Assembly (NCBI RefSeq): GCF_000426725.1
Contig: NZ_AUFX01000009.1
Location: 310,001-374,000, forward strand
Length of the DNA: 64,000 nucleotides
Reading direction: 5' to 3'
From: Sporocytophaga myxococcoides DSM 11118
GTDB lineage: Bacteria > Bacteroidota > Bacteroidia > Cytophagales > Cytophagaceae
In this document: one piece after another, positions 35,811 through 44,737 of the stretch
How positions within the stretch are numbered: position 1 is the first letter of the stretch
Layout of the letters: every line of letters starts with the position of its first letter
Position numbers and translations under genes: made by a program
Notes under the pieces: generated by a model
Seen by the model: the letters and a program-made list of their open reading frames with translations, nothing else
Databases searched by the model: none
Told to the model about the DNA's origin: nothing

Positions 35811-36211
35811 TCAGAGATCAGTCAATCGACGCACATTTGCATTATGCAAAGAATCTGTCTCCTGAGGCAGTATAACATTGTTTTGCAATGCCAGAGCGTT
35901 AAGATCACTTTGCGCTTGAGTAAAATCTCCAACCAAGGATGCACCAAAAGCTTTAATACTAGCGTTGGTAGCATTTGCTAAGGCTAGTCGTCCAAAATCT
36001 ACCTGTGCCAGATTAAATAATGTGATTCTTCGCGCAAAGGCATTATCTGCACCAGATAAAGTCTGAACTTGCTGAGGAGGTGGCGGACTATCATCCTTAT
36101 CATCTTTACAACTCAATAACGAGGTTAGCACTAAGATTAAAAATATACTTATTTTTTGCGAAGAGTTCCCTTAAAGAAATAATCTTTGAATTGAAGTTTA
36201 TTCTTTTTCAT
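35811..36211 (-). pseudogene. Broken DUF4142 gene, paralog of 37536-38129
   Basis: The start MKKNKLQFKDYFFKGTLRKK (ATG at 36211) stops at a TAA after a six-A run. One base further the frame continues as ISIFLILVLTSLLSCKDDKD, a lipoprotein signal, and then matches the paralog (PPPPQQVQTLS, SIKAFGASLV, DSLHNANVRRL). It ends at 35811, about 75 residues short of the paralog. A one-base loss in the A-run plus 3' truncation make this a pseudogene. DUF4142 proteins are small ferritin-like envelope proteins of unknown function. Confidence 0.75.
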
Positions 36212-36337
36212 AAGTCCTGTGTGATTAATTACATAACCCCAAACTCTATTTATGTTCAAAAAGAATAATCCCTTCCTTGTAAAAAAATGAATAAATTAAA
36301 AAGTCAGTACACATAAAGAACATAGCAATAAAATTAA

Positions 36338-36371
36338 ACCAGAGCCAACTGAAATTACAATTAGCTCTGGT
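36338..36371 (-). terminator. Terminator for the Mn catalase gene
   Basis: ACCAGAGC (36338-36345) and GCTCTGGT (36364-36371) form a perfect 8-bp stem. On the minus strand it is followed by TTAATTTTATT. Confidence 0.7.
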
Positions 36372-36399
36372 TTGCATGAATAAATACCTAAGAACAGTA

Positions 36400-37389
36400 C
36401 TACAACTTATTCTGACTTGAAGTTTTATCTTTTTTATAAGTACTCCATTGGTTTTCTCCTTTTGGTACAGCTTGTCTGACTTCCTGGCTTCTCTTCTTAC
36501 CTAGTTCTTTACTTTTTATTTCGACAGATTCCTGAGTTGCGTCTGTACCTTTAATTGGTTGCTTAAGTAACCCATCTGTTTCATTAACATGTTTTGCTGG
36601 ATCTTCAATATACTGCCAGGTTTCCGCAAGGCCGGTTGATTTACCTTCATTCCATGAATCTCTGATTGTAGCCCCGTTCGACATATTAAAATAAAGATTG
36701 CTAAATCTAGGATCACCCTGTAAAACACCAGGAGGAAAATTAGGCTTGATTGTTTCAAGTGCTGCTTCAAACATTTGCATATGTGCAATTTCTCTAGTCA
36801 TTAAAAACTTAAGAGTTTCTTTCACATATGGATCGTCAGTAAACTGCATAAGATATTCATATACAATTTTTGCTCTTGATTCAGCAGCAATGTCTGAACG
36901 TAAATCAACAGTAAGATCTCCGTTAGCTTCAACAAAAGCACCTGACCATGGAATTCCCTGGCAATTAGTAAGTGCAGGCCCTCCACCTGTAAGCACTCCA
37001 AACTGGGGTGCTGTGGTAGCCTGATGGATAAGGTTTTCCTTTGCAGATTTACCTAGCAGCATCTCCATAATTTCAGACTTGTCAGCAGCTTCTTTTAATT
37101 GGCCATTGACGCCATTAAGCAACATTTGAATCGTAGCACCTACTATCTCTAAGTGGCTTAATTCTTCTGTTGCAATATCCATTAACATATCATATTTTTC
37201 AGGATAAGCTTGTCTGACTGAAAATGCCTGAACGAAATATTGCATAGCTGCTTTAAGTTCTCCATTGGCTCCTCCGAACTGCTCAAGAAGAAGTGTGGCA
37301 AATTTTGGATCAGCCTTAGAAACCCTGGCATTAAACTGTAAATCCTTATTGTGGTGAAACATACTTATTTGGTTAAGGTTAGAAATCAT
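36400..37389 (-). CDS. Manganese catalase
   Basis: 329 residues. The di-manganese four-helix fold is evident: LLEQFGGANGELKAAMQYFV (first Glu ligand), then MDIATEELSHLEIVG (Glu and His ligands), AAESRAKIVYEYL and FLMTREIAHMQMFEAAL (second Glu/His pair). Family members convert hydrogen peroxide to water and oxygen without heme. The Lys/Gln-rich C-terminus is typical of the bacterial family. ATG 37389 is taken as start; an internal ATG at 37362 (MFHHNKDLQF) matches the common N-terminus of the family and may be the true one. DUF4142 genes on both sides suggest a stress-response cluster. Confidence 0.93.
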   Translation of the reverse strand: MISNLNQISMFHHNKDLQFNARVSKADPKFATLLLEQFGGANGELKAAMQYFVQAFSVRQAYPEKYDMLMDIATEELSHLEIVGATIQMLLNGVNGQLKEAADKSEIMEMLLGKSAKENLIHQATTAPQFGVLTGGGPALTNCQGIPWSGAFVEANGDLTVDLRSDIAAESRAKIVYEYLMQFTDDPYVKETLKFLMTREIAHMQMFEAALETIKPNFPPGVLQGDPRFSNLYFNMSNGATIRDSWNEGKSTGLAETWQYIEDPAKHVNETDGLLKQPIKGTDATQESVEIKSKELGKKRSQEVRQAVPKGENQWSTYKKDKTSSQNKL

Positions 37390-37535
37390 TGCTTAAAAAG
37401 AACAGGCAATGCTGGCAATTACATGGAATTTCTAAATCGGCATATATCCATCATTGAACTATTAAATTTTTACTAGATGAATTCCAGACTTAAGTAAATT
37501 GCAGCAAAGGAAAATGTACTTCCTTCAGGACTAAC

Positions 37536-38129
37536 TTATTTTACAAGATCAGCCTTCAATTGAGTAGCTTTCTGCAAATGTTCATTGATATGTGGTAAAT
37601 ATTTATTAGCATAATTTATCACATCCTGATCCTGCCCGGAATTAATTTCTGTATTAAAAATCTGCTGGGCCTTTTGATGATCTGTTACCTGTGTAGATAT
37701 ATACAAGCTATCAAACTGATATCCGTTCAAAACCTCTAATTGTTGCTTTATTGCTTTATGAAGAGAATCCAGCTCCTGAGGGACAGATACATTTTTCTGC
37801 GCAGCAAGCGCATTAAGTTCATTTTGCGCAAGAGTGTGCTCATTAACCATAAATGCACCAAAAGCTTTTATACTATCGTTGGAGGCCTTTGTAGCAGCCA
37901 ATTGCCCTAAATCAATTTCTGCAAGATTAGATAAAGAAGCATTATTTATAAAAACAGTATCTGTAACCGATAAAGTCTGAACCTGTTGAGGAGGAGGAGT
38001 ATTATCATCATCATCTTTTTTACAACCTAATGATGAAGCCAATGCTAAGATTAAAAGCATGCTAAATCTTTTAGGTGAACATACTCTTGTCATAAAATAA
38101 TCTTGTAAATGAAATTTATCCTTTTTCAT
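37536..38129 (-). CDS. DUF4142 lipoprotein
   Basis: 197 residues. A lipoprotein-type signal lies at about 23-36 (MLLILALASSLGCKK). The DUF4142 core shows DLGQLAATKASNDSIKAFGA, MVNEHTLAQNELNALA and VTDHQKAQQIFNTEI, ending in YLPHINEHLQKATQLKADL, a ferritin-like helical bundle with conserved His. Function is unknown; DUF4142 genes often sit near stress genes. It is the intact paralog of the broken gene at 35811-36211 and shares the upstream extension MKKDKFHLQDYF. Confidence 0.85.
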   Translation of the reverse strand: MKKDKFHLQDYFMTRVCSPKRFSMLLILALASSLGCKKDDDDNTPPPQQVQTLSVTDTVFINNASLSNLAEIDLGQLAATKASNDSIKAFGAFMVNEHTLAQNELNALAAQKNVSVPQELDSLHKAIKQQLEVLNGYQFDSLYISTQVTDHQKAQQIFNTEINSGQDQDVINYANKYLPHINEHLQKATQLKADLVK

Positions 38130-38473
38130 AAATTAAGTTTTGATAATTACATAACCCCTATCTTAATTAATGTTTAAAAAGAATAAAATATTTTAAAAAA
38201 GGTTATAACAGGATTTCATGACAGAAAATATTATGTATTATCTTAATTGCTGTTACCTCACTAAGGGCATCATATTAATTTATTATTCTTATCGTTCAAA
38301 GGGAACCAAGAGTATGTAACATGCATTGGTTAATACATTCAAACAGTCAAGATTCTATTTATACTTCTTCCTTCTTTCATATAACTTTTTCTTACTTAGT
38401 ACTATGGAAGGAGAATTGAACTCCAACCACACAGTAATAGTTGACTCTTCAGGGAACTTAATTAATATAAAAT
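38130..38473. other. Spacer with divergent promoters, nothing recognised
   Basis: About 340 bp of AT-rich DNA between the divergent DUF4142 and alpha/beta hydrolase genes. No repeat, RNA or reading frame was recognised. Confidence 0.5.
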
Positions 38474-39226
38474 ATGGGAAACCAAAAAAATCTTAATAAG
38501 CAAGCAGGAACTTCGGGAGAAGAGATACATCCTACAATTGTCCTAGTCCATGGTGCTTTTGTGGATGCTTCAGGATGGGAAGCTGTTTATAATAAACTGA
38601 AAAAGAATGGATACAAAGTCGCTATTGTCCAGAATCCAACCATCTCCCTCGAAGGAGATGTTGCAGCGACAAAACGTGTTATTGATACTGTAGAGGAACC
38701 TGTAATTCTTGTCGGCCATTCATATGGTGGTGCTGTGATTACTGAAGCAGGGAATGACCCTAAAGTGGCAGGTCTTGTCTATATCGATGCCTTTGCCCTC
38801 GACAAGGGAGAATCTGTATCAGCGCTTATCAAAGATCCTGTGCCAGGAGCACCGGCACCACCATTATTAGCTCCTCTGGATGGCTTTATACTTCTTGATA
38901 AAGAAAAGTTTCCTGAAGCGTTTGCCGCTGATGTGGATCCGGATAAAGCAAGGTTTATGGCCGACACTCAGATTCCTTGGGGAATAGATGCCGTCAATGG
39001 AACGATAAGCGAGCCTGCATGGAAAAACAAACCAAGTTGGTACCTGATTGGCACAAAGGACAGAATGGTTCCACCAGATGCACAGCGTTTCATGGCAAAT
39101 CGTTCAAGAGCAACAATAGTCGAGGCTGAAGGAAGTCATTCAATTTATGTATCCAAGCCTGATATTGTTACCTCCATTATTGAAACAGCAGCAAAAGCTA
39201 TCGCAGAAGAAACTCTTATAAAATAA
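38474..39226 (+). CDS. Alpha/beta hydrolase
   Basis: 250 residues. The family pattern is complete: TIVLVHGAFVDASGW (oxyanion loop), the nucleophile elbow GHSYGG with Ser at about 76, an acid in the YLIGTKDRMVP region and His in EGSHSIYVSKP. It is closest in style to the small soluble alpha/beta hydrolases annotated as EstC/pyrethroid-hydrolase or haloperoxidase-like. No signal peptide. The substrate cannot be told. A strong terminator follows. Confidence 0.88.
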   Translation: MGNQKNLNKQAGTSGEEIHPTIVLVHGAFVDASGWEAVYNKLKKNGYKVAIVQNPTISLEGDVAATKRVIDTVEEPVILVGHSYGGAVITEAGNDPKVAGLVYIDAFALDKGESVSALIKDPVPGAPAPPLLAPLDGFILLDKEKFPEAFAADVDPDKARFMADTQIPWGIDAVNGTISEPAWKNKPSWYLIGTKDRMVPPDAQRFMANRSRATIVEAEGSHSIYVSKPDIVTSIIETAAKAIAEETLIK

Positions 39227-39252
39227 TAATTTCAAACATTCTATTAAACTTT

Positions 39253-39282
39253 AAAGCAAGTTGATATAACTTGCTTTTTTTT
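39253..39282 (+). terminator. Terminator after the alpha/beta hydrolase gene
   Basis: AAAGCAAGTT (39253-39262) pairs with AACTTGCTTT (39268-39277) and is followed by a T-run. Confidence 0.9.
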
Positions 39283-39582
39283 GTGAAGATTGTGCTGGCA
39301 ATTGGACTTATAATCCAATTATCAGATTGGCGGTCAACCTGAAATATGGAAGACATAATAAGGTTTGACTCATATTAATAATAATAACCATTGGTAATTC
39401 TTCTATTAATAAATTCTGAATCAAAGAATTTAATTAACAGCTATATCTTTGACGGACCTCAGACCTTTAAAAGGTCAATCCTGCTAGTAAATATTTTATA
39501 TTTTTTAAGTATATTCCGTATATTAAAGGAGCTCAGGATAACTAAAAGCTAAAAAATGGTATTTAAAACTCTATATGTATCA
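39283..39582. other. Spacer before the lipoprotein gene
   Basis: Besides the terminator to its left, the only structure seen is a weak hairpin AATTGGA (39300-39306) with TCCAATT (39314-39320). A purine-rich AGGAGCTC lies near 39530. Confidence 0.4.
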
Positions 39583-40341
39583 ATGAAGAAATCATTGAAA
39601 ACTCTTTTTCACATATTCATTCTTGTATTTACCTTGGCAGGATGTACCCAAAGCAACAAAATAAATAATGAACCTCACATAGACTCCGTCAATACAAACA
39701 TTTCTGATACCTCGAAAACACTTAGTGAAAAGTTCCTACCAGAAAGTGAATTAACTCAAGGTGATTCACTTATAATATTTGATGACTCTCTGTTTGTTGA
39801 TTTGAACCCCGACCTGATTGAAATCTCCGAAGATAACTTCGAGCACTTTAAATACAATTATAAAATAGCCTGCGTATTAGACCCGGGAGGTTTCATCAGT
39901 GGATCCGGCCTTCAATTTACACATGACTGTGACGAAATTTGTGAAACATTTTTACTGGAGAAAGAAACCAACAGAAGGATTTTATTACCCTCTGGCTATG
40001 ACGCAGGAATACTAGACATGCTCGTTTCTTCAGCATGCGACCAACTGGTAGTCAGTTCATCATATGACGGATCTGATTATATGGATTATTACGAACATAG
40101 AGCAGAATTTTTTGTATTCAATGTAGCCCTAGGGAATGGACTAAATGGAATAACTCCTGCTTTTAAATACTATGCAAATGATTGGTCTATTGCCGAAATG
40201 ATATGGGTAAGCGAAAAGGCTGTAGCTTTAAAAACTTATGAAGAAAATAGAACTGGCGATGAAAGTCACTTACGTTACAAGTATTACAAAATGACCCTCA
40301 CTCCTCAACCTCCTTCAGACGAAAATTCTGATTTCTATTAA
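39583..40341 (+). CDS. Putative lipoprotein, 252 aa
   Basis: From ATG 39583 the protein begins MKKSLKTLFHIFILVFTLAGC, a lipoprotein signal with lipobox LAGC. ATG 39556 adds nine residues and gives a poorer signal. The mature protein is acidic and has paired Cys (HDCDEICETF), with no recognised domain. It is probably anchored in the outer membrane facing the periplasm. Function unknown. Confidence 0.75.
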   Translation: MKKSLKTLFHIFILVFTLAGCTQSNKINNEPHIDSVNTNISDTSKTLSEKFLPESELTQGDSLIIFDDSLFVDLNPDLIEISEDNFEHFKYNYKIACVLDPGGFISGSGLQFTHDCDEICETFLLEKETNRRILLPSGYDAGILDMLVSSACDQLVVSSSYDGSDYMDYYEHRAEFFVFNVALGNGLNGITPAFKYYANDWSIAEMIWVSEKAVALKTYEENRTGDESHLRYKYYKMTLTPQPPSDENSDFY

Positions 40342-40572
40342 CATTAAAATTTTTACCAGATTATTTTTTATCATAGATTCTTCGCTGATCATTTCCTTAA
40401 TAAGTTATTTATTAAGTTAGTGTAACAAGAGTTACAATCAAATTATTTTTCTTAAGAATACCTTTGACATAAACTACAACAGCCAACCTCAATTGAACAG
40501 CACCATTACATCAAAACTAATTAATCTGAATATAAACTATATTAATATAAAATAACCATTTAAACTATTAGA

Positions 40573-40977
40573 ATGACAACATCAAACAACAAAGCAACAG
40601 TAATACGATTCAACAAAGAATTTTTAGAAAAGGGAAATATTGATGTATTAAAAGAAATTGTAGCTAGCGGTTTTATAAATCACTCAGCTGCCGGCTCGGT
40701 TCCAAATACTATTGAAGGAATGATACAACTGGTCGCCATGTTACATCAAGGATTTTCAGATTTCAAAATTGATATTCACGATCAAGTTGCAGAAAATGAT
40801 ATTGTTGCTACACGTAAAACGATTTATGCAACTCATACAGGAGAAATAATGGGACACAAAGCGACAGGAAAACAGGTAGCTTTTAATGTTATGGACTTTG
40901 TGCGTCTTCGTGATGGAAAATACATCGAGCACTGGGGGCAAAATAACATGATGCAGGTGATACAGCAATTATCATAA
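40573..40977 (+). CDS. SnoaL-like (NTF2-fold) ester cyclase family protein
   Basis: 134 residues, the usual length. The family pattern is present: NKEFLEKGNIDVLKEIVASG, then FINHSA, GFSDFKIDIHDQVAENDIVA, and MDFVRLRDGKYIEHWG near the end. SnoaL-like proteins include polyketide cyclases, but most bacterial members are of unknown substrate. No signal peptide. It is probably monocistronic. Confidence 0.88.
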   Translation: MTTSNNKATVIRFNKEFLEKGNIDVLKEIVASGFINHSAAGSVPNTIEGMIQLVAMLHQGFSDFKIDIHDQVAENDIVATRKTIYATHTGEIMGHKATGKQVAFNVMDFVRLRDGKYIEHWGQNNMMQVIQQLS

Positions 40978-41195
40978 ACAATATATGTTCCTGATTCCAG
41001 ACAATCGATGATGATTGCCTTCCGCTATGACTTCATATTTCACTCACAATTTAATATCACTCAAATCTAAATAGATATTTTATTCTTTTCCCTGCCGTGT
41101 AAATTTTTATAAGATTATTAAATTAAACTGTAAACTATTTAAAGGAGGATTCAGTTAACAAAACTTGGTTCTTAATTAACTTAAAAATAAATAAT

Positions 41196-41708
41196 ATGTG
41201 GATAGGTTCAATTAGACTAGTAGTAGAAACAGCGAATTCCCAAAATGCGGGAACAGACAGTCTCGTACAAGCTTCTGTTTTGAGAGACGGTGTCGAACTT
41301 CGTTTACTGAACCTCGATTATCCAACTGAGGATGATTTGGAACGTGGCAGTATACGCAACTATGATTACATGGGCCCTACAAAACTACCAAGAAGAAATG
41401 ATAAAACTCCTGAACTTCCATCTGGCATTGGCCAAGATCCAATGCCTTATCCCGGCTATGGATTCGAATTCTCCAATGGACTAAGTGGACACCTTACCAT
41501 TCGACTGCGTATTCGTGGTAATGATATGTGGATTAAAGACAATATAGATTTATATGTCAGAAAAATTCATAAAAAAGCCACAAGCTTTGATACACTTGAT
41601 TGGGCTGAGGACTCCAACTGGACATATATTGCCACATGGAGTAAGGACATAGCTATGAGCACAGATGACAGAGAAGGTGTTACTATTTTAAACCTTAATC
41701 TGATATAG
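41196..41708 (+). CDS. Hypothetical protein, 170 aa, beta-rich
   Basis: Cytosolic-type start MWIGSIRLVVETANSQNAGT without signal peptide. The strand IRLVVETANSQNAGTDSLVQ is reminiscent of the opening of PLAT/LH2 or lectin-like beta sandwiches (GAGTDS-type turn), and the protein ends in AMSTDDREGVTILNLNLI. The family match is a weak impression only. An AAAGGAGGA purine tract lies about 50 bp upstream of the ATG, too far for a ribosome site. A hairpin follows the gene. Confidence 0.65.
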   Translation: MWIGSIRLVVETANSQNAGTDSLVQASVLRDGVELRLLNLDYPTEDDLERGSIRNYDYMGPTKLPRRNDKTPELPSGIGQDPMPYPGYGFEFSNGLSGHLTIRLRIRGNDMWIKDNIDLYVRKIHKKATSFDTLDWAEDSNWTYIATWSKDIAMSTDDREGVTILNLNLI

Positions 41709-41724
41709 ATATCTTAATAAATCT

Positions 41725-41751
41725 CCCCAGGTGCTGAAAAACCATCTGGGG
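41725..41751 (+). terminator. Terminator-like hairpin
   Basis: CCCCAG (41725-41730) pairs with CTGGGG (41746-41751), followed by a short T-rich stretch. Confidence 0.55.
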
Positions 41752-42523
41752 CTTTACATGACAGTGATAGAAAGAAGTTTTAAATTTATATCTGTATCAA
41801 TCTCTAAGTACATAGTCAATTGCGTTCGAGTATATGTATTTACCATGCAAAATTAAACTCCTAGAAATCAATTTCTCTCTGAACGCTGTTACTATTAAGA
41901 GACAATAACGATGATGCTGAGAAATAACTTTGCTTACATTTTCACCATCGACAGTAGAATTGCCATGGCGCAGATATAGATTAATTTAAGAATGAGATCT
42001 TGCATATTCTTTTTACTACTTTTAAAATTTTAACTGGGCTGACTTCATCTTCTTATTTGCTATTTTTTATATCTATATAAAGAATTTGAATATTCCGATG
42101 AACAATACTAATACACACAACCATACCCTGAGGTAACTCTATTTTTGAAAAAAAATCAAAAAAAATTTAAACAAAAAAACACCCCTAACATAAACTATTA
42201 ACTCCCTGCCACTTACAAATAAGTCAATATAATAAGTATAAAGAATGCCAAACATTAGTTATGATTAATTTTACACCAGGATGAAAATAAGTAAATGTAA
42301 CCAAGTCTATAAACAAAACTTACGACCACTAAAAAATACTAGACTAATGAGTTAAATTTGCACATAAACTAAAATATCTAAACATTAATTACTGCCAACC
42401 TGAGTTATTTTCAGAAAGCCTCACCTATTGGTTCAAGACAAAAAATATTGATTAAACAACCAGGGATCGTAAGGCAAAAAAACTTAATCCTTCATAAATA
42501 TGGGAAGCAAACATATAAACTAA
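41752..42523. other. Long AT-rich spacer left of the island
   Basis: About 770 bp with no credible reading frame, RNA or repeat that I can recognise. It includes A-rich runs near 42150-42180. It ends at the inverted repeat that bounds the accessory island. Confidence 0.5.
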
Positions 42524-42555
42524 ATTAGGCGATTCACCGGAATAGAACTGTAACA
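42524..42555 (+). repeat. Left boundary inverted repeat of the island
   Basis: Reads ATTAGGCGATTCACCGGAAT then AGAACTGTAAC. Its reverse complement matches 60437-60469 (GTTACAGTCCTATTCCGGTG, AGTAGCCCTAA) with about five differences in 32 positions. Confidence 0.75.
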
Positions 42556-42625
42556 TTTATTTGATTTTTCAGTATCCTATCCCTCTTTATATATCAATGT
42601 CCCCTTCTCTCATAAACCTTTACAA

Positions 42626-43663
42626 TCATTCAATATTTGATTGATACTTTGCTATTACATGTAAAGAGATGTTACGTAACTTTTCATTTGAATAACAAAC
42701 ACCGATAGGGTCATTGTTACTCATAAATTCAATTAATATTTCATTAGCGATTTTTAATTTGATATCATTGGATACTTTCAAATTTATTTCATTTAGAATA
42801 TCATTTATTTCATTTCCTGCTAAGGCTATCCTTTGAATTGTTAAAAATTCAATTGAATCAGCGATGAATTGATCCCATACTGTTTTATTGATTAATGTTA
42901 TTTTTTCATTGTATTGATATGCTGGATTAAGGTCAACTGGGTTATTAAAAGTTACCAGATCTTTGCTTTCATTGATTTGAGATTGAGGATGCGATAAAAA
43001 GAATAGTATTATGTAATTATTTATAATAAAAGTATAGGGGAAGGTAAAAGTTGGATGCAGCATAGTTAGGGTATTAGTGGGATTCTCGTTGCCTTCTTTA
43101 ATAAGGATGGCATATTGCAATCCGAAGAGAGTTGATTTATCTTTTATATTTTGTTTTGTAGTTTCAATTGACAGATTCAAATTTGCGTTAAGGACACGTC
43201 TCACTATTTCTTCATGATTAGGATCTAATTTAAAATTGAGGAGTCGTGTAACGCTTGCTCTCCATAAAACTGAATACCAGAACAAGCAACTTAAATCACT
43301 TTGGGCTTTAGTAGTGGTGAGGTTTCCTTCTGTACTATTAAGGTTGACTCCATAGGTTGAGTAATAAGTTTCAATTTCCCCGAACCTTTTTTCACAAGTA
43401 GTGCAAAGAAAATAGTCTTGGGTATAGTGAGATTTATTCTTCAATAGATCTTCATCAGATAATTCTCTACCCATAATTTCTTCAATTTTTTCAGGTAGTA
43501 CTTCTCGTCCAATGAATGGTTCAGTAAAGACCCCTGTTTTAAGACAAATGTCTTTTCCTCTTTCATTCACCATTGACTTTAATAAGAAATGAGGAATAAT
43601 GTGAGACCCGGTTTTATCGGCAGGTCTCTCAAGACATAAAGCACATTGTTGATGATTAGACAT
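42626..43663 (-). CDS. HNH-like/treble-clef zinc-binding protein
   Basis: 345 residues from ATG 43663. The N-terminus has CALCLERPADKTGSHIIPHF (CxxC followed by SHIIP), and ~75 residues later FLCTTCEKRFGE (second CxxC). This is the zinc-knuckle/HNH-like layout seen in uncharacterised nuclease-like proteins of defence islands. A canonical HNH with downstream Asn/His is not clear, so nuclease activity is only a guess. The C-terminal half is unrecognised. It is the first gene inside the left boundary repeat and points toward it. Confidence 0.65.
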   Translation of the reverse strand: MSNHQQCALCLERPADKTGSHIIPHFLLKSMVNERGKDICLKTGVFTEPFIGREVLPEKIEEIMGRELSDEDLLKNKSHYTQDYFLCTTCEKRFGEIETYYSTYGVNLNSTEGNLTTTKAQSDLSCLFWYSVLWRASVTRLLNFKLDPNHEEIVRRVLNANLNLSIETTKQNIKDKSTLFGLQYAILIKEGNENPTNTLTMLHPTFTFPYTFIINNYIILFFLSHPQSQINESKDLVTFNNPVDLNPAYQYNEKITLINKTVWDQFIADSIEFLTIQRIALAGNEINDILNEINLKVSNDIKLKIANEILIEFMSNNDPIGVCYSNEKLRNISLHVIAKYQSNIE

Positions 43664-43848
43664 AAGCAAAATAATTTCGCTGTTACTGATTCATATTAAT
43701 GAATTAAATATACCAAAATAAAGCCCTAATTAGGTTATTTTTTTATCGTTTCACGTTGCAATTATTTTAGTTTTTTGAATTGTATTTTACCTATTTATTT
43801 CAGTTTGTAAATTTGGAGTTCTAATCATATTAAATGTTATTCCTAAGC

Positions 43849-43892
43849 AACTGTAATTATATAATTCTATAATTATATATTGAATTACAGTT
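43849..43892. other. Long AT hairpin in a divergent spacer
   Basis: AACTGTAATT-ATATAATT-CTAT-AATTATAT-ATTG-AATTACAGTT: an 18-bp stem with a four-base bulge. It sits between the divergent genes at 43663 and 44043. It could act as a terminator or operator; the rest of this 379-bp spacer holds nothing recognised. Confidence 0.6.
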
Positions 43893-44042
43893 ATTTAACA
43901 TTAATGATTCTTAAATAATAGTTATCCAGAGTAAAATCACCCACCAGAATTTAAATTTTCAAACAATAGGACATTTTTTATATAAAGTACCTAACAAAGT
44001 TTCATCTTGCCAGTTAAAGGTAAAAACAGCCATTTTATATCC

Positions 44043-44507
44043 ATGAATTCGAGAAATAGTAATACAGACTATGATGTAGATAGCATAATTGAAGAGTCTT
44101 TAAGTAGTCTGAGGCTATTGCAGCAACGTCTTATTGTTGGAATAGATAAGGTAAAAACAGCAATTGGGGCTATTGAAGGATTAAAAGCATCTTCTTATAA
44201 AGAGGAAGCATCAGAGGAGCCATCCGCTACTGTTACATTATCAAAAGTAGATATAGATCGCTTGAATCAAGCATCGTGGAAGGAGTTAATCTTGTGGGGG
44301 CTATCTCAATTAAATAATAAGGCTACAATGGGAGAAATAACAGAAATGATATCTCGCCAACCACTACAACAATTAAGGAATAAAGGAGAAAACTATAGAC
44401 TATATCCAACACTAAAGGTACATGCGGATGCCATGGTGAAGAATCAGGTCTTAGAGAAAATTGAAAACAAAAACAGAAAAGGAGGTGTCATCTACCAGGT
44501 AAAATAA
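44043..44507 (+). CDS. Hypothetical protein with predicted coiled coil and winged-helix-like end
   Basis: 154 residues from ATG 44043 (MNSRNSNTDYDVDSI); a TTG at 44007 would add twelve. Residues ~15-50 are a coiled-coil-like helix (SLSSLRLLQQRLIVGIDKVK). The second half (SWKELILWGLSQLNNKATMG, then EITEMISRQ, ending RKGGVIYQVK) has the helix-turn-helix-wing rhythm of HARE-HTH/winged-helix domains. DNA binding is a guess. Two hairpins follow the gene. Confidence 0.6.
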   Translation: MNSRNSNTDYDVDSIIEESLSSLRLLQQRLIVGIDKVKTAIGAIEGLKASSYKEEASEEPSATVTLSKVDIDRLNQASWKELILWGLSQLNNKATMGEITEMISRQPLQQLRNKGENYRLYPTLKVHADAMVKNQVLEKIENKNRKGGVIYQVK

Positions 44508-44546
44508 CCATCACACATATCGCTACGCAAAGGGGAAAAAGAATAA

Positions 44547-44579
44547 AAAAAGCGCAAAGATTCGACCCAGTGCGCTTTT
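44547..44579 (+). terminator. Terminator after the 154-aa gene
   Basis: AAAAGCGCA pairs with TGCGCTTTT across a GATTCGACCC-type loop. Confidence 0.75.
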
Positions 44580-44620
44580 CAATATTTACCGTTTACCCAT
44601 TTTGCCTTGACCGCAAATGA

Positions 44621-44648
44621 CCTGTAAAATACAGGACGGGCTTTTTAT
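44621..44648 (+). terminator. Second hairpin before the transposase gene
   Basis: CCTGT-AAAAT-ACAGG followed by ACGGGC and TTTTTATT. A secondary terminator upstream of the transposase gene; it may also mark the left end of the insertion, but no matching right end was found. Confidence 0.5.
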
Positions 44649-44737
44649 TGTCCAAAGATACTGAATTTATAACCCTTGGGCTATCAGTATAACTGAAAAG
44701 TTAGTCCAAGGTTTGTCTAAACCTTAAAAAAAGTTAC

